The translations under genes and the position numbers were made by a program. Shown here piece after piece: positions 50,556 to 62,158 of a stretch of 64,000 nt of DNA. Within the stretch, counting starts at the first letter, position 1. Every line of letters begins with the position of its first letter. The stretch comes from Vibrio metoecus (GTDB lineage: Bacteria > Pseudomonadota > Gammaproteobacteria > Enterobacterales > Vibrionaceae). The stretch spans positions 62,001-126,000 of the forward strand of contig NZ_JJMN01000070.1 of NCBI RefSeq assembly GCF_000696385.1, written 5' to 3'. The notes beneath the pieces were generated by a model, which saw only the letters and a list, made by a program, of their open reading frames with translations, did no database searches and had not been told where the DNA came from.

Positions 50556-53267
50556 ATGATAACTAAGCTACTGACAAAGGTGATTGGCAGTCGCAATGAC
50601 CGCACACTGCGCCGTTTACGCAAGATTGTAAAAGAGATTAATAACTACGAACCCGCCTTTGAAGCCCTCTCCGATGAAGAGCTAAAAGCCAAAACAGTAG
50701 AATTTCGTCAACGTATTGAACAAGGTGAAAACCTAGACCAACTTCTACCAGAAGCGTTCGCGACCGTTCGTGAAGCCTCTAAGCGTGTGTTTGGTATGCG
50801 CCATTTCGATGTACAGCTGATTGGCGGTATGGTGCTGCATGGCGGCCAAATTGCCGAGATGCGCACGGGTGAAGGTAAAACCTTAACCGCAACGTTGGCT
50901 GCTTACCTGAATGCCTTACCTGGTAAAGGCGTACATATTGTTACGGTTAACGACTACTTGGCCAAACGTGACGCTGAAACTAACCGACCTCTATTTGAAT
51001 TTTTAGGCATGACGGTGGGCGTGAATATTCCAAACATGCCTCAGCCTGCTAAAAAAGAGGCTTATCAAGCCGATATTCTTTACGGAACCAACAACGAATT
51101 TGGTTTTGACTACCTGCGCGATAACATGGCATTTCGCCCTGAAGATCGTGTGCAACGCGCTCGTTTCTTCGCTGTGGTCGATGAAGTGGATTCGATCTTA
51201 ATCGACGAAGCGCGTACTCCACTGATTATCTCAGGTCCTGCGGAAGATAGTTCTGATCTCTATATCCGTATCAACAAGCTGATCCCACAACTGGAAAAGC
51301 AAGATAAAGAAGATTCTGAAGAGTACCGCGGTGATGGCCACTTCACTGTTGATGAAAAATCTAAGCAGGTGCATTTGACCGAAACCGGCCAAGAGTTCGT
51401 TGAAGAGCTGTTGGTGAAAAACGGTATGATGCAAGAGGGGGATACGCTTTATTCTCCGGCTAACATTAGCTTGCTGCACCATGTTAACGCAGCATTGCGT
51501 GCGCATGTTCTGTTTGAAAAGAATGTCGATTACATCGTGACACCCGATGGTGAAGTGGTGATCGTTGATGAACATACCGGTCGTACTATGCCGGGTCGTC
51601 GCTGGTCTGATGGTCTGCACCAAGCGGTAGAAGCAAAAGAAGGGGTCAAGATCCAGAACGAAAACCAAACTCTGGCTTCGATCACTTTCCAAAACTACTT
51701 CCGTCTGTATGAAAAGCTGTCAGGTATGACGGGTACCGCTGATACCGAAGCGTTTGAATTCCAACAAATCTACGGTTTGGAAACGGTCGTTATTCCAACC
51801 AACAAGCCGATGGTGCGTAACGATATGCCGGATGTGGTGTATCGCTCTGAGGCGGAAAAGTTTGCCGCGATCATTGAAGATATCAAACAGCGCGTTGAGA
51901 AAGGTCAACCTGTGTTGGTGGGTACGGTTTCGATTGAGAAATCAGAATTGCTCTCCAATGCACTGAAAAAAGCAGGCATCAAGCACAATGTTCTGAACGC
52001 GAAGTTCCATGAAAAAGAAGCGGAAATTGTTGCTGAAGCGGGTAAACCGGGCGCAGTCACCATCGCAACTAACATGGCGGGTCGTGGTACGGACATCGTA
52101 TTGGGTGGCAGCTGGCAAGCCAAAGTGGAGAAGCTGGACAACCCAACTCAAGATCAAATTGATGCGATTAAAGCTGAGTGGAAGCAAGTGCACGATCAAG
52201 TGTTACAAGCGGGCGGCCTACACATCATTGGTACTGAGCGTCACGAATCTCGTCGTATCGATAACCAGCTACGTGGTCGTTCTGGTCGTCAAGGTGATGC
52301 GGGTTCATCGCGTTTCTATCTCTCAATGGAAGATACGTTACTGCGTATTTTTACCTCAGATCGCATGGCGGCATTGATCCAAAGCGGTATGGATGAAGGC
52401 GAAGCGATTGAATCGAAAATGCTGTCTCGCTCAATTGAAAAAGCGCAGCGTAAAGTAGAAGGCCGTAACTTCGACATTCGTAAGCAATTGCTGGAATACG
52501 ATGATGTGGCAAACGATCAGCGTAAAGTAGTTTATGAACTGCGTGATGAACTGATGAGCGCAGACGACATCAGCGATATGATTGCGCAAAACCGCGAAGA
52601 TGTGCTCAATGCGGTGATGGATGAGTACATTCCGCCACAATCTCTGGAAGATATGTGGGATATCAAAGGCTTGGAAGAACGCTTGAAGAACGATTTCGAT
52701 CTGCCACTGCCGATCCAATCTTGGTTAGATGCTGACAACAAGCTGTATGAAGAAGCGCTGCGTGAGCGCATCATCGAACAAGCTGTTGAGGTTTACAAAG
52801 CCAAAGAGCAAGCGGTTAGTCCTGCGGTGATGCGTAACTTTGAAAAATCTGTGATGCTACAAACGCTTGATACTCTTTGGAAAGAGCATTTGGCGGCGAT
52901 GGATCACTTGCGCCAAGGTATCCATCTACGTGGCTATGCGCAGAAGAACCCTAAACAAGAGTACAAGCGTGAATCGTTTGAGTTGTTTGAAGAGTTACTT
53001 GAATCACTCAAATCAGATGTGATCACAGTTTTGTCAAAAGTGCGTGTTCAACAGCAAGAAGAAGTTGAGCGCATGGAAGCTCAACGCCGTGCTCAAGCTG
53101 AAGAGGCGGCTCGTCATGCTCATGCACAACACGCAAGCGCGGATGAGATTGAGCAAGAGGAATCGAATCAGCCGATGGTGCGTGATGAGCGCAAAGTGGG
53201 TCGAAACGAACCTTGCCCATGCGGTAGCGGTAAAAAATACAAACAGTGTCACGGGCAAATTAACTAA
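50556..53267 (+). CDS. secA: Preprotein translocase ATPase SecA
   Basis: SecA drives proteins through SecYEG. The 903-residue protein has Walker [14 protein letters not shown] near 100-112, [10 protein letters not shown], the DEAD-like box [18 protein letters not shown] near 208, [15 protein letters not shown] near 505, [18 protein letters not shown] near 573 and a C-terminal zinc motif [14 protein letters not shown] that binds SecB. Length is that of V. cholerae SecA. It is followed by a terminator and mutT. Confidence 0.97.
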   Translation: MITKLLTKVIGSRNDRTLRRLRKIVKEINNYEPAFEALSDEELKAKTVEFRQRIEQGENLDQLLPEAFATVREASKRVFGMRHFDVQLIGGMVLHGGQIAEMRTGEGKTLTATLAAYLNALPGKGVHIVTVNDYLAKRDAETNRPLFEFLGMTVGVNIPNMPQPAKKEAYQADILYGTNNEFGFDYLRDNMAFRPEDRVQRARFFAVVDEVDSILIDEARTPLIISGPAEDSSDLYIRINKLIPQLEKQDKEDSEEYRGDGHFTVDEKSKQVHLTETGQEFVEELLVKNGMMQEGDTLYSPANISLLHHVNAALRAHVLFEKNVDYIVTPDGEVVIVDEHTGRTMPGRRWSDGLHQAVEAKEGVKIQNENQTLASITFQNYFRLYEKLSGMTGTADTEAFEFQQIYGLETVVIPTNKPMVRNDMPDVVYRSEAEKFAAIIEDIKQRVEKGQPVLVGTVSIEKSELLSNALKKAGIKHNVLNAKFHEKEAEIVAEAGKPGAVTIATNMAGRGTDIVLGGSWQAKVEKLDNPTQDQIDAIKAEWKQVHDQVLQAGGLHIIGTERHESRRIDNQLRGRSGRQGDAGSSRFYLSMEDTLLRIFTSDRMAALIQSGMDEGEAIESKMLSRSIEKAQRKVEGRNFDIRKQLLEYDDVANDQRKVVYELRDELMSADDISDMIAQNREDVLNAVMDEYIPPQSLEDMWDIKGLEERLKNDFDLPLPIQSWLDADNKLYEEALRERIIEQAVEVYKAKEQAVSPAVMRNFEKSVMLQTLDTLWKEHLAAMDHLRQGIHLRGYAQKNPKQEYKRESFELFEELLESLKSDVITVLSKVRVQQQEEVERMEAQRRAQAEEAARHAHAQHASADEIEQEESNQPMVRDERKVGRNEPCPCGSGKKYKQCHGQIN

Positions 53268-53290
53268 ACCTGTTTCACCTCATTAAAGAA

Positions 53291-53315
53291 AAGAGTCGCT
53301 AAGGCGACTCTTTTT
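53291..53315 (+). terminator. Terminator after secA
   Basis: AAGAGTCGC-TAAG-GCGACTCTT followed by TTT; a nine-pair stem 24 bases beyond secA. Confidence 0.85.
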
Positions 53316-53357
53316 ACAACTGAAATATATGTCAGCCAGAAACACAGGAGCGACACC

Positions 53358-53756
53358 TTGAAACGAATCCACATTGTTGCGGGGATCATTTTTAATCCAG
53401 AGCAGAGCGAAATTTACATCACCAAACGTCCAGATCATCTTCATAAAGGTGGGTACTGGGAGTTTCCCGGCGGTAAAGTCGAAGCGGGTGAGCATATTGA
53501 GCAAGCCATGGCTCGCGAATTGGAGGAGGAAGTCGGTATTGTGGTGACAGAACAGCAAGCTTTCCAACATTTCGATTATGACTATACGGACAAATCACTA
53601 AGCTTTGATTTTATGTTAATCACGGCTTTTGAAGGGCAGCCTCATGGCCGTGAAGGTCAGCAAGGTGGCTGGGTGAAAATTGCCGATTTGGCTAATTACC
53701 GTTTTCCTGAAGCGAATGAGCCTGTACTGCATCAAGTGGTGGCACAGTTTGGTTAA
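53358..53756 (+). CDS. mutT: 8-oxo-dGTP diphosphatase MutT
   Basis: MutT clears 8-oxo-dGTP from the nucleotide pool and so prevents A:T to C:G changes. The 132-residue protein starts KRIHIVAGIIFNPEQSEIYI and has the Nudix box GGKVEAGEHIEQAMARELEE, continuing EVGI, at about residues 37-60. It follows secA as in E. coli. The start codon is TTG at 53358 (after GGAGCGACACC), giving MKRIHIV. The frame is intact, which matters because a mutator state could otherwise be suspected from the many indels in this window. Confidence 0.94.
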   Translation: MKRIHIVAGIIFNPEQSEIYITKRPDHLHKGGYWEFPGGKVEAGEHIEQAMARELEEEVGIVVTEQQAFQHFDYDYTDKSLSFDFMLITAFEGQPHGREGQQGGWVKIADLANYRFPEANEPVLHQVVAQFG

Positions 53757-53823
53757 GTGGTTTTTTCCTCGACTCGGACAAAGCCGTGAGGCTAGCCAGA
53801 GTGGAAGATAGTTGGTAGTTTAA

Positions 53824-54681
<858 letters not shown>

Positions 54682-54694
54682 ATACATAATTATG

Positions 54695-54720
54695 CGCCAG
54701 CAAACTGCTGGCGTTTTTTT
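54695..54720 (+). terminator. Terminator after dapB
   Basis: CGCCAGC-AAACT-GCTGGCG followed by seven T; a strong intrinsic terminator 13 bases beyond the dapB stop. Confidence 0.92.
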
Positions 54721-54846
54721 ATTATCAAAATCCTATAAAAATTATTTTTACCATTTTTAGGTGTTTTTGATGCTTTATTTGTTGTTTTTTTATGGGTTAG
54801 GTTGTCGATTTCTAGTGTAGTCTTTGTTTTTTTAACTAAAAATTGC

Positions 54847-54862
54847 CGGTTAACGTTTGCTT
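54847..54862. promoter_or_regulatory. PurR-box-like site far upstream of carA
   Basis: Reverse complement AAGCAAACGTTAACCG matches nine of eleven fixed positions of the PurR consensus ANGCAANCGNTTNCNT. E. coli carAB also has a distant PUR box. Confidence 0.45.
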
Positions 54863-55028
54863 TGTGGGTGGTTAATTTTTTGCCACTTATTCTCGATTGT
54901 AAAATCTCCATTCTCATTGAATGGCTAATGAATAGATGATATTGGCCAGATAAAGATGGGTTTTTGATGGTTTTGTTGAATAAATCTATCGAGAGCTCGT
55001 AAAGATAAATTAATTTTTTAGGCTTGTG

Positions 55029-55057
55029 TTGACAGGTCTCGTTCTGCTCTCTAGAAT
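55029..55057 (+). promoter_or_regulatory. Strong sigma-70 promoter of carAB
   Basis: TTGACA, a 17-base spacer and TAGAAT. Transcription would start near 55064, giving a leader of about 100 bases that contains both ARG-like boxes. Confidence 0.82.
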
Positions 55058-55115
55058 GTCGCCAATTTGTCTATAGCATCCTAATGCATGATTTAGTGGC
55101 TAGTAGGAAGACGAG

Positions 55116-55133
55116 TTTGCAAAATAATTTATT
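55116..55133. promoter_or_regulatory. ARG box-like operator 1
   Basis: TTTGCAAAATAATTTATT matches 15 of 18 positions of WNTGAATWWWWATTCANW. It is three bases from the next box, the canonical spacing for one ArgR hexamer. Confidence 0.6.
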
Positions 55134-55136
55134 TTT

Positions 55137-55154
55137 TATGCATTTTTATTCTGG
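55137..55154. promoter_or_regulatory. ARG box-like operator 2, touching the carA ribosome site
   Basis: TATGCATTTTTATTCTGG matches 15 of 18 consensus positions. Its last bases run into the Shine-Dalgarno GGAGG at 55153-55157. Confidence 0.6.
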
Positions 55155-55162
55155 AGGTTGTC

Positions 55163-56302
55163 TTGAGTAAATCAGCACTGTTAGTCCTAGAAGATGGGAC
55201 AGTGTTCCGCGGAGTGTCCATCGGGGCAGATGGTATTTCCGTTGGTGAAGTTGTTTTCAATACCTCGATGACGGGGTACCAAGAAATCCTCACTGATCCT
55301 TCTTATTCCCAGCAAATCGTTACTCTTACTTATCCTCACATTGGCAATACCGGAACCAACTCCGAAGACGAAGAATCCACTGCGATTCATGCTCAAGGCC
55401 TTGTGATTCGTGATCTCCCTCTTATCGCTTCTAACTTCCGCAGTGAACAATCCCTCTCTGATTACCTCAAATCGCAAAACATAGTCGGCATTGCTGATAT
55501 TGATACCCGTAAGCTGACACGCCTCCTGCGTGAGAAAGGCGCACAAAACGGTTGCATCATGGCGGGCGATAAATTGGATGAGGCACTAGCACTGGCGAAA
55601 GCGAAAGAATTCCCAGGTCTAAAAGGCATGGATCTCGCGAAAGTGGTAACGACCCAAGAAGCTTACCAGTGGAAACAAGGTTCATGGACGCTAGAAGGCG
55701 GCCTGCCTGAAGCGAAAGCAGACTGTGATTTGCCTTACCATGTTGTTGCTTACGATTTTGGTGCTAAACGCAACATCCTACGTATGTTGGTGGATCGTGG
55801 TTGCCGTTTAACCGTGGTGCCAGCGCAAACCTCCGCAGAAGAAGTATTAGCCCTTAATCCAGACGGTGTTTTCCTATCAAACGGCCCTGGCGACCCTGAG
55901 CCATGTACCTATGCGATTGAAGCGACACGCGTTTTCCTTGAGAAAAACATTCCTGTATTTGGGATCTGTTTAGGTCACCAAATTCTGGCACTCGCCTCCG
56001 GCGCAAAAACAGTAAAAATGAAGTTCGGTCACCATGGTGCAAACCATCCAGTGAAAGATTTGGATCGCGGTGTGGTGATGATCACCTCACAAAACCACGG
56101 TTTTGCAGCCGATGAAGCGACTCTGCCTGACAACCTGCGTGCAACCCACAAATCGCTGTTTGATGGTTCACTGCAAGGGATTCATCGTACCGACAAGCCA
56201 GCGTTTAGCTTCCAAGGCCACCCAGAAGCAAGCCCAGGTCCACACGATGCAGCACCGCTGTTTGACCACTTTATTGAACTGATTAAACAATTCCGCGCTT
56301 AA
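55163..56302 (+). CDS. carA: Carbamoyl-phosphate synthase small subunit
   Basis: CarA hydrolyses glutamine and channels ammonia to CarB for arginine and pyrimidine synthesis. The 379-residue protein has the class I amidotransferase triad: Cys in [16 protein letters not shown] near 265-272, and His and Glu in GHPEASPGP near 352. The start is TTG at 55163, five bases after the strong GGAGG site, giving [15 protein letters not shown]. carB begins 16 bases after the stop. Confidence 0.96.
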   Translation: MSKSALLVLEDGTVFRGVSIGADGISVGEVVFNTSMTGYQEILTDPSYSQQIVTLTYPHIGNTGTNSEDEESTAIHAQGLVIRDLPLIASNFRSEQSLSDYLKSQNIVGIADIDTRKLTRLLREKGAQNGCIMAGDKLDEALALAKAKEFPGLKGMDLAKVVTTQEAYQWKQGSWTLEGGLPEAKADCDLPYHVVAYDFGAKRNILRMLVDRGCRLTVVPAQTSAEEVLALNPDGVFLSNGPGDPEPCTYAIEATRVFLEKNIPVFGICLGHQILALASGAKTVKMKFGHHGANHPVKDLDRGVVMITSQNHGFAADEATLPDNLRATHKSLFDGSLQGIHRTDKPAFSFQGHPEASPGPHDAAPLFDHFIELIKQFRA

Positions 56303-56318
56303 TTTGGAGTAGTAGATA

Positions 56319-59300
56319 ATGCCAAAACGTACTGACATTCAAAGCATCCTTATCCTTGGTGCGGGTCCAATTGTTATCGGTCAGGCTTGTGAGTTTGACT
56401 ACTCAGGCGCGCAAGCGTGTAAAGCCCTGCGAGAAGAGGGTTACCGCGTTATTCTGGTTAACTCAAACCCTGCCACCATCATGACAGACCCAGAAATGGC
56501 CGATGCGACTTATATCGAGCCAATCCACTGGGAAGTCGTGCGTAAAATCATTGAAAAAGAGCGTCCAGATGCGATTTTGCCAACCATGGGTGGCCAGACA
56601 GCGCTAAACTGCGCACTGGCACTAGAAAAACATGGCGTATTGGCTGAGTTTGGCGTTGAGATGATTGGTGCAACGGCTGACGCAATTGATAAAGCGGAAG
56701 ACCGCTCACGCTTTGATAAAGCGATGAAATCCATCGGTCTGGAATGTCCACGTGCTGATACCGCGAAAAGCATGGAAGAAGCGTACAAAGTCCTCGATAT
56801 GGTCGGCTTCCCATGTATCATTCGTCCTTCTTTCACTATGGGTGGCAGTGGCGGTGGTATCGCCTACAACCGTGAAGAGTTTGAAGAAATCTGCGAGCGT
56901 GGTCTGGATCTTTCACCAACCAATGAGCTGCTGATCGACGAATCGCTGATTGGTTGGAAAGAGTACGAGATGGAAGTGGTGCGTGATAAGAACGACAACT
57001 GCATCATCGTCTGTGCGATTGAAAACTTTGACCCAATGGGCATCCACACCGGTGACTCGATCACGGTCGCTCCAGCGCAAACGCTGACTGATAAAGAATA
57101 CCAAATCATGCGTAACGCCTCTTTGGCGGTACTGCGTGAAATCGGCGTAGAAACTGGCGGTTCAAACGTTCAGTTTGGTATCAACCCGAAAGATGGTCGC
57201 ATGGTGATCATCGAGATGAACCCGCGTGTATCTCGCTCTTCTGCGTTGGCTTCCAAAGCCACGGGTTTCCCAATTGCGAAAGTGGCAGCCAAACTGGCAG
57301 TCGGTTTCACTCTCGATGAGTTGATGAATGACATCACGGGCGGCGCAACGCCAGCCTCGTTCGAACCTACCATCGACTATGTAGTGACTAAGATCCCTCG
57401 TTTCAACTTCGAAAAATTCGCCGGTGCCAATGACCGCCTGACCACGCAAATGAAGTCAGTCGGTGAGGTGATGGCGATTGGTCGTAACCAACAAGAATCA
57501 CTGCAAAAAGCACTGCGTGGCTTGGAAGTTGGTGCGGCAGGTCTGGATGAGAAAGTGGATCTGGACGCGCCTGATGCCCTGACCAAAATTCGTTATGAGC
57601 TGAAAGAAGCAGGCGCAGAGCGTATTTGGTACATCGCGGATGCTTTCCGTGCCGGTATGTCGGTTGATGGCGTATTTAACCTGACCAATATCGATCGCTG
57701 GTTCCTTGTGCAAATCGAAGAACTGGTGAAGCTGGAAGCGGAAGTGAAAGCTGGTGGCTTTGCTGGCTTGAACCAAGACGTACTGCGTAAGATGAAGCGT
57801 AAAGGTTTCTCTGATGCGCGTTTGTCAAAACTGCTCGGTGTGAGCGAAAACGAAATCCGTCGCCTGCGTGACCAATACAACATCCACCCAGTGTATAAGC
57901 GTGTGGATACCTGCGCGGCAGAATTTAAGTCAGATACCGCTTACATGTACTCGACTTATGATGAAGAGTGTGAAGCCAATCCGACTGACAAAGACAAGAT
58001 CATGGTGCTGGGCGGTGGTCCAAACCGTATCGGTCAAGGTATCGAGTTTGACTACTGCTGTGTACACGCCGCGCTTGCCCTGCGTGAAGATGGTTACGAA
58101 ACCATCATGGTTAACTGTAACCCAGAAACCGTATCAACCGATTACGACACTTCAGATCGCCTCTACTTTGAGCCTGTGACTCTGGAAGATGTGCTGGCTA
58201 TCGTGCGTGTTGAGAAGCCAAAAGGCGTGATCGTGCAGTACGGCGGTCAAACACCACTGAAACTAGCTCGCGCGCTGGAAGCGGCGGGTGTACCTGTGAT
58301 TGGTACGAGCCCAGATGCGATTGACCGCGCGGAAGACCGTGAACGTTTCCAACAAGCGGTACAGCGTTTAGGCCTCAAACAGCCAGACAACGCAACCGTA
58401 ACCGCTATCGAGCAAGCGATTGAAAAATCGCGTGAAATCGGTTTCCCACTCGTGGTTCGTCCCTCTTATGTTCTGGGTGGCCGTGCGATGGAGATTGTGT
58501 ACGATGAGCAAGATTTGCGTCGTTACTTCAACGAAGCGGTGAGCGTGTCGAATGAATCACCAGTCCTACTGGATCGCTTCCTTGATGATGCGACCGAAGT
58601 GGACGTGGATGCGATTTGTGACGGTGAACGCGTGGTGATTGGCGGCATCATGGAGCACATTGAACAAGCGGGTGTTCACTCAGGTGACTCAGCCTGTTCT
58701 CTGCCGGCTTACACCTTGAGCCAAGAAATCCAAGACAAGATGCGTGAGCAAGTTGAGAAGTTGGCGTTTGAACTCGGTGTTCGCGGCCTGATGAACATTC
58801 AGTTTGCAGTCAAAGACAACGAAGTTTACCTGATTGAAGTAAACCCACGTGCTGCTCGTACTGTGCCGTTTGTTTCTAAAGCAACCGGTGCTCCGCTGGC
58901 GAAAATCGCGGCGCGCGTGATGGTTGGACAAACTCTGGAGCAACAAGGCTTCACCAAAGAGATCATTCCACCTTACTACTCAGTTAAAGAAGTGGTTCTG
59001 CCGTTCAACAAGTTCCCGGGGGTTGACCCACTGCTTGGCCCTGAAATGCGCTCAACCGGTGAAGTGATGGGTGTGGGTGCCACGTTTGCTGAAGCCTATG
59101 CTAAAGCAGAGTTGGGCTGTGGCTCGGTTTACCCTGAAGGTGGTCGTGCGCTACTTTCGGTGCGTGAAGGTGACAAACAGCGTGTGGTGGATCTGGCTTC
59201 TAAGCTAGTGAAACTGGGTTACCAGTTGGATGCGACTCACGGTACTGCGGTGATTCTGGGCGAAGCGGGCATCAACCCACGTCTGGTTAACAAAGTGCAT

Positions 59301-59549
59301 GAAGGTCGTCCACACATTCTGGATCGCATCAAAAACCATGAGTACACCTACATTGTTAACACGGCTTCTGGCCGCCAAGCAATTGAAGACTCAAAAGTAC
59401 TGCGCCGTGGTGCATTGGCTCACAAAGTGAACTACACCACCACACTGAACGCCGCCTTTGCAACTTGTATGTCACACACGGCAGATGCCAAAGCATCCGT
59501 CACTTCAGTGCAAGAGCTGCATGCGCGTGTAAAAGCTAGCCAAGCTTAA
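56319..59549 (+). CDS. carB: Carbamoyl-phosphate synthase large subunit
   Basis: CarB makes carbamoyl phosphate using two homologous ATP-grasp halves: the first phosphorylates bicarbonate ([17 protein letters not shown] near 14-30, [14 protein letters not shown] near 299), the second carbamate ([19 protein letters not shown] near 563, [14 protein letters not shown] near 841). A C-terminal MGS-like regulatory domain ([11 protein letters not shown], then [12 protein letters not shown]) binds UMP, IMP and ornithine. The 1076-residue length is standard, and two terminators follow. Confidence 0.97.
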   Translation: MPKRTDIQSILILGAGPIVIGQACEFDYSGAQACKALREEGYRVILVNSNPATIMTDPEMADATYIEPIHWEVVRKIIEKERPDAILPTMGGQTALNCALALEKHGVLAEFGVEMIGATADAIDKAEDRSRFDKAMKSIGLECPRADTAKSMEEAYKVLDMVGFPCIIRPSFTMGGSGGGIAYNREEFEEICERGLDLSPTNELLIDESLIGWKEYEMEVVRDKNDNCIIVCAIENFDPMGIHTGDSITVAPAQTLTDKEYQIMRNASLAVLREIGVETGGSNVQFGINPKDGRMVIIEMNPRVSRSSALASKATGFPIAKVAAKLAVGFTLDELMNDITGGATPASFEPTIDYVVTKIPRFNFEKFAGANDRLTTQMKSVGEVMAIGRNQQESLQKALRGLEVGAAGLDEKVDLDAPDALTKIRYELKEAGAERIWYIADAFRAGMSVDGVFNLTNIDRWFLVQIEELVKLEAEVKAGGFAGLNQDVLRKMKRKGFSDARLSKLLGVSENEIRRLRDQYNIHPVYKRVDTCAAEFKSDTAYMYSTYDEECEANPTDKDKIMVLGGGPNRIGQGIEFDYCCVHAALALREDGYETIMVNCNPETVSTDYDTSDRLYFEPVTLEDVLAIVRVEKPKGVIVQYGGQTPLKLARALEAAGVPVIGTSPDAIDRAEDRERFQQAVQRLGLKQPDNATVTAIEQAIEKSREIGFPLVVRPSYVLGGRAMEIVYDEQDLRRYFNEAVSVSNESPVLLDRFLDDATEVDVDAICDGERVVIGGIMEHIEQAGVHSGDSACSLPAYTLSQEIQDKMREQVEKLAFELGVRGLMNIQFAVKDNEVYLIEVNPRAARTVPFVSKATGAPLAKIAARVMVGQTLEQQGFTKEIIPPYYSVKEVVLPFNKFPGVDPLLGPEMRSTGEVMGVGATFAEAYAKAELGCGSVYPEGGRALLSVREGDKQRVVDLASKLVKLGYQLDATHGTAVILGEAGINPRLVNKVHEGRPHILDRIKNHEYTYIVNTASGRQAIEDSKVLRRGALAHKVNYTTTLNAAFATCMSHTADAKASVTSVQELHARVKASQA

Positions 59550-59563
59550 TTGGTATTACAATA

Positions 59564-59584
59564 AGAGAGGCTCAAGGCCTCTCT
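59564..59584. terminator. First hairpin after carB
   Basis: AGAGAGGC-TCAAG-GCCTCTCT, an eight-pair stem 14 bases beyond carB without a T-run. Confidence 0.6.
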
Positions 59585-59596
59585 GACAACCTCTTT

Positions 59597-59620
59597 GCCC
59601 GCTCGTCAGCGGGCTTTTTT
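59597..59620 (+). terminator. Intrinsic terminator after carB
   Basis: GCCCGC-TCGTCA-GCGGGC followed by TTTTTT at 59615-59620. Confidence 0.92.
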
Positions 59621-59765
59621 ATTTTTGAATCCCTCGATCTTTGCTGATTTTACCTTGAGTGCTGACTGATGAAAAATGGGAATAGGTTGTCGTCTTGTGT
59701 TTCGCTGTTTTCACTTTTTCAGCAGTGTTACTGTTGGGTTTTATTGTTCAATGCGTTGATAAGAA

Positions 59766-60551
59766 ATGGAACTTTCACTAGAAGTATTAGGCCTGCTGTT
59801 TTTAGTGGCGGGAGTTGCGGGATTTATTGATGCTATGGCGGGCGGTGGTGGTTTGCTGACCTTACCAGCCTTGCTGGCAGCAGGGGTGCCTCCGACTCAG
59901 GCTTTGGCGACCAACAAACTGCAAAGCTCCTTTGGTAGCTTTTCGGCCACACTCTATTTTGTGCGCAAGGGCGTTGTGAGCCTAAAAGCGATGCGACTGG
60001 CGATTGCTTGTACTTTTGTCGGCGCGGCGCTTGGTGCAGAGGCTGTGCAATATATTGATGCCACTTTGCTGACCAGTCTCATCCCCCTATTATTGCTCGG
60101 TATTTCGTTCTATTTCTTATTGGCACCGACCACCAAAACACACACTGGGCCTGCACCTTTATCCGAAACCGCGTTTGCTTTCACCGTGGGTTTTGGTATC
60201 GGTTTTTATGATGGCTTTTTTGGCCCCGGTACTGGCTCAATTTTTACCGTCTGTTTTGTCGCTTTGGGGCATTTTAGTTTGGTGGAAGCTACCGCTCGCA
60301 CTAAGGTCCTCAATTTTACTTCCAACATCGCAGCGTTGACCTTTTTCTTAATCGCTGGTTTGCCGATTTGGCAGATAGGCTTAACCATGGCGGTTGGCGG
60401 GTTTATCGGCGCTCGTATGGGCGCAAAAGTGGTGATCAGCAAAGGGCAGCGTTGGATTCGGCCTCTGGTGATCACCATGTCTATGTTGATGGCGCTAAAA
60501 CTGCTTTGGGAACAGCATCATGCAGCGCTGTTATCAATGCTTGGACCCTAG
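59766..60551 (+). CDS. TSUP family membrane permease, YfcA-like
   Basis: This 261-residue protein with about eight membrane segments belongs to the TauE/SafE (TSUP) family of putative sulfur-compound or anion exporters. It resembles E. coli YfcA: AGFIDAMAGGGGLLTLPALLAAG (near 18-40 in pieces), ALATNKLQSSFGSFSATLYF, GFYDGFFGPGTGS near 145 and GARMGAKVVISKGQ near 216. The substrate is unknown. Its 3' end overlaps the tail of the convergent LysR gene by 71 bases. Confidence 0.85.
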   Translation: MELSLEVLGLLFLVAGVAGFIDAMAGGGGLLTLPALLAAGVPPTQALATNKLQSSFGSFSATLYFVRKGVVSLKAMRLAIACTFVGAALGAEAVQYIDATLLTSLIPLLLLGISFYFLLAPTTKTHTGPAPLSETAFAFTVGFGIGFYDGFFGPGTGSIFTVCFVALGHFSLVEATARTKVLNFTSNIAALTFFLIAGLPIWQIGLTMAVGGFIGARMGAKVVISKGQRWIRPLVITMSMLMALKLLWEQHHAALLSMLGP

Positions 60552-61342
60552 AGCTGCGATACCGACTGGCACGCAGACAAATATGGATGGGCCGAGTAAG
60601 GTCTGCTAATTCAGCAAAATCAAAGCAGTGCTGGGGCTCAATTTTTAGGGTGCTGACAATCGATCGTGGCACTAAGGCCGGTAACATGCCGCCGAGTGCG
60701 AGCTGCGCAGCGGCGGTGTAAGAGTCCATCTCCATCGCAGGACGAATACCTTGTTTGTGCAGCATTGCGGCTTGGTAGGTATTCGAGGGATTAGTTAAAT
60801 CATTGGTAATCAACTCGCTTGGCAGTGAGTGCAGAGCCTCTTTGCTGACAACAGTAAAAGGTTCATCACCTAAATGGAACGTTAATAAGCCATGATTGGC
60901 GGGTAGATAACCGGCACAGAATCCCAAGGTGGCTTTGCCAGACTGCACATTTTCGACAATTCGCGGCGTGTGGTTGGTGGTGATCACTAGGTGTGCATCC
61001 TGCTCGCGATAGCGCCCCATGGCCTCCCCCGACGATAACCCGCCACCAAGGTTTCTGAGCAATCCATGCGCATGGGGGTAGTTATCCTCCAGAGTCTGCT
61101 GCTCAAAGATCAGACCATGCAGCTCATTAAACGTTGGGCCAATGCTAGCAATCAACTGTTCGGCATCCGCCGTTAATTTGATGTGTCTTCCCGCAGGAAC
61201 AATCAGTTTTTTCCCAGTTTTTTTCTAAATTGGCAATACGTTTGCTAACCGCCGATTGGCTGATATAGAGCTGGCTACCGGTACGACTCATGGTTTTTTC
61301 TTTGCTGAGCACCAGCAGGGTTTCAATGCCTTCGAGTAACAT
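60481..61342 (-). pseudogene. LysR-type transcriptional regulator, frame broken at several homopolymers
   Basis: The N-terminus (MLLEGIETLLVLSKEKTMSR) with the helix-turn-helix SQLYISQSAVSKRIANLEK is typical LysR, then shifts out of frame at runs of seven and six A (minus strand; 61218-61224 and 61207-61212); one more A in each would read LEKKLGKKLIVPAGRHIKL. The second frame starts near LIASIGPTFNELHG. Inside it, 61036-61083 is again out of frame: reading the C-run at 61076-61080 one shorter gives PMRMDCSETLVAGYRR, and shortening the G-run near 61032-61036 by two returns to EAMGRYREQ. The effector domain then looks normal. Target genes are unknown; the YfcA-like gene is a candidate neighbour. 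Confidence 0.82.
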
Positions 61343-61459
61343 GTGTTGATGACAAATGGGAATAGATGCAGGGATTGTATGTGGAATCTTAAGTGAGGTC
61401 GTGCATAAAGGTCACAAAGTGAGTTCTGATCGCCGTGCCGGAGAGGTGCTGAAGAACTG

Positions 61460-61484
61460 ACACCCATCTTGGCGTGATGGGTGT
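61460..61484. terminator. Hairpin between the UPF0126 gene and the LysR gene
   Basis: ACACCCATC-TTGGCGT-GATGGGTGT is a perfect nine-pair stem just beyond the UPF0126 stop. T-runs are weak on both sides. Confidence 0.55.
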
Positions 61485-61492
61485 TTAGGGAA

Positions 61493-62158
61493 TTATTTGG
61501 TCAGGGCAAACGTGGGCAGAGAAAGATGCCAACGGATCGCACCAAGCCGAATGAGCAACGTGGTGAAAACACCAGATAATAGTGCCGTTGAACTGCTATA
61601 ACCCATGGTTAACGCAGTGGTATGGAAAATACCGCCGATAATACAGGCGGTTGCGTAGACTTCACTACGCAATACCATCGGGATCTCTCGGGCTAATACA
61701 TCACGAATGATGCCGCCGCCACAGCCAGTGATCACTCCCATAATGACTGCAATAAGTGCGGATTCTTGATAAATCAGTGCTTTTTCAACTCCAATCCCAA
61801 CGAATACGGCTAAACCGATCGCATCACTGACCGGTAGAATCCACCATGCGAGTCTCTTTGGGCGGCGCACCAACAACATAGTCAGTGCACAGGTGATCAT
61901 AATTACCCATAGGTAGTTGGTGTCTTTGATCCAGAAAACAGGGGTAGCACCTAGCGCCATATCTCGAATGGTTCCGCCACCAATCGCCGTAACACTGGCG
62001 AGTACCATCACCCCGAAGGGATCCATCTTTAGGCGTCCAGCCAAGAGCACACCAGAAACCGCAAATACGGCAGTACCAAACATATCAATCAGATAAAGCA
62101 GGGAAGTATCCAAGGCTGTCTCACTATCAACAGAACGATTAAAAATATAGAACGGCAA
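61493..62158 (-). CDS. UPF0126/TRIC-like membrane protein (YadS family)
   Basis: The 221-residue frame encodes about seven membrane segments with the duplicated family motif DMFGTAVFAVSGVLLAGR and GGGTIRDM (first half), DAIGLAVFVGIGVEKAL and GGGIIRDVLAREIP (second half). This family is related to trimeric intracellular cation channels. The real start is uncertain: the ATG at 62158 gives an atypical N-terminus, and TTG near residue 16 would give a YadS-like length of about 206. It follows btuF on the minus strand. Confidence 0.8.
   Translation of the reverse strand: MPFYIFNRSVDSETALDTSLLYLIDMFGTAVFAVSGVLLAGRLKMDPFGVMVLASVTAIGGGTIRDMALGATPVFWIKDTNYLWVIMITCALTMLLVRRPKRLAWWILPVSDAIGLAVFVGIGVEKALIYQESALIAVIMGVITGCGGGIIRDVLAREIPMVLRSEVYATACIIGGIFHTTALTMGYSSSTALLSGVFTTLLIRLGAIRWHLSLPTFALTK

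Larger units (their letters stand above)
54721..55162. other. AT-rich carAB control region
   Basis: A 442-base non-coding stretch, unusually rich in A and T. It carries a PurR-like box (54847-54862), a near-consensus promoter (55029-55057) and two ARG-box-like palindromes (55116-55133, 55137-55154). Open frames across it are low-complexity Lys/Asn-rich translations and not genes. Confidence 0.75.

Noticed and set aside
54690..54917. 75-codon minus-strand frame between dapB and carA
   Set aside because: Lys/Asn/Thr-rich translation of AT-rich control DNA, starting inside no promoter context and overlapping the dapB terminator.
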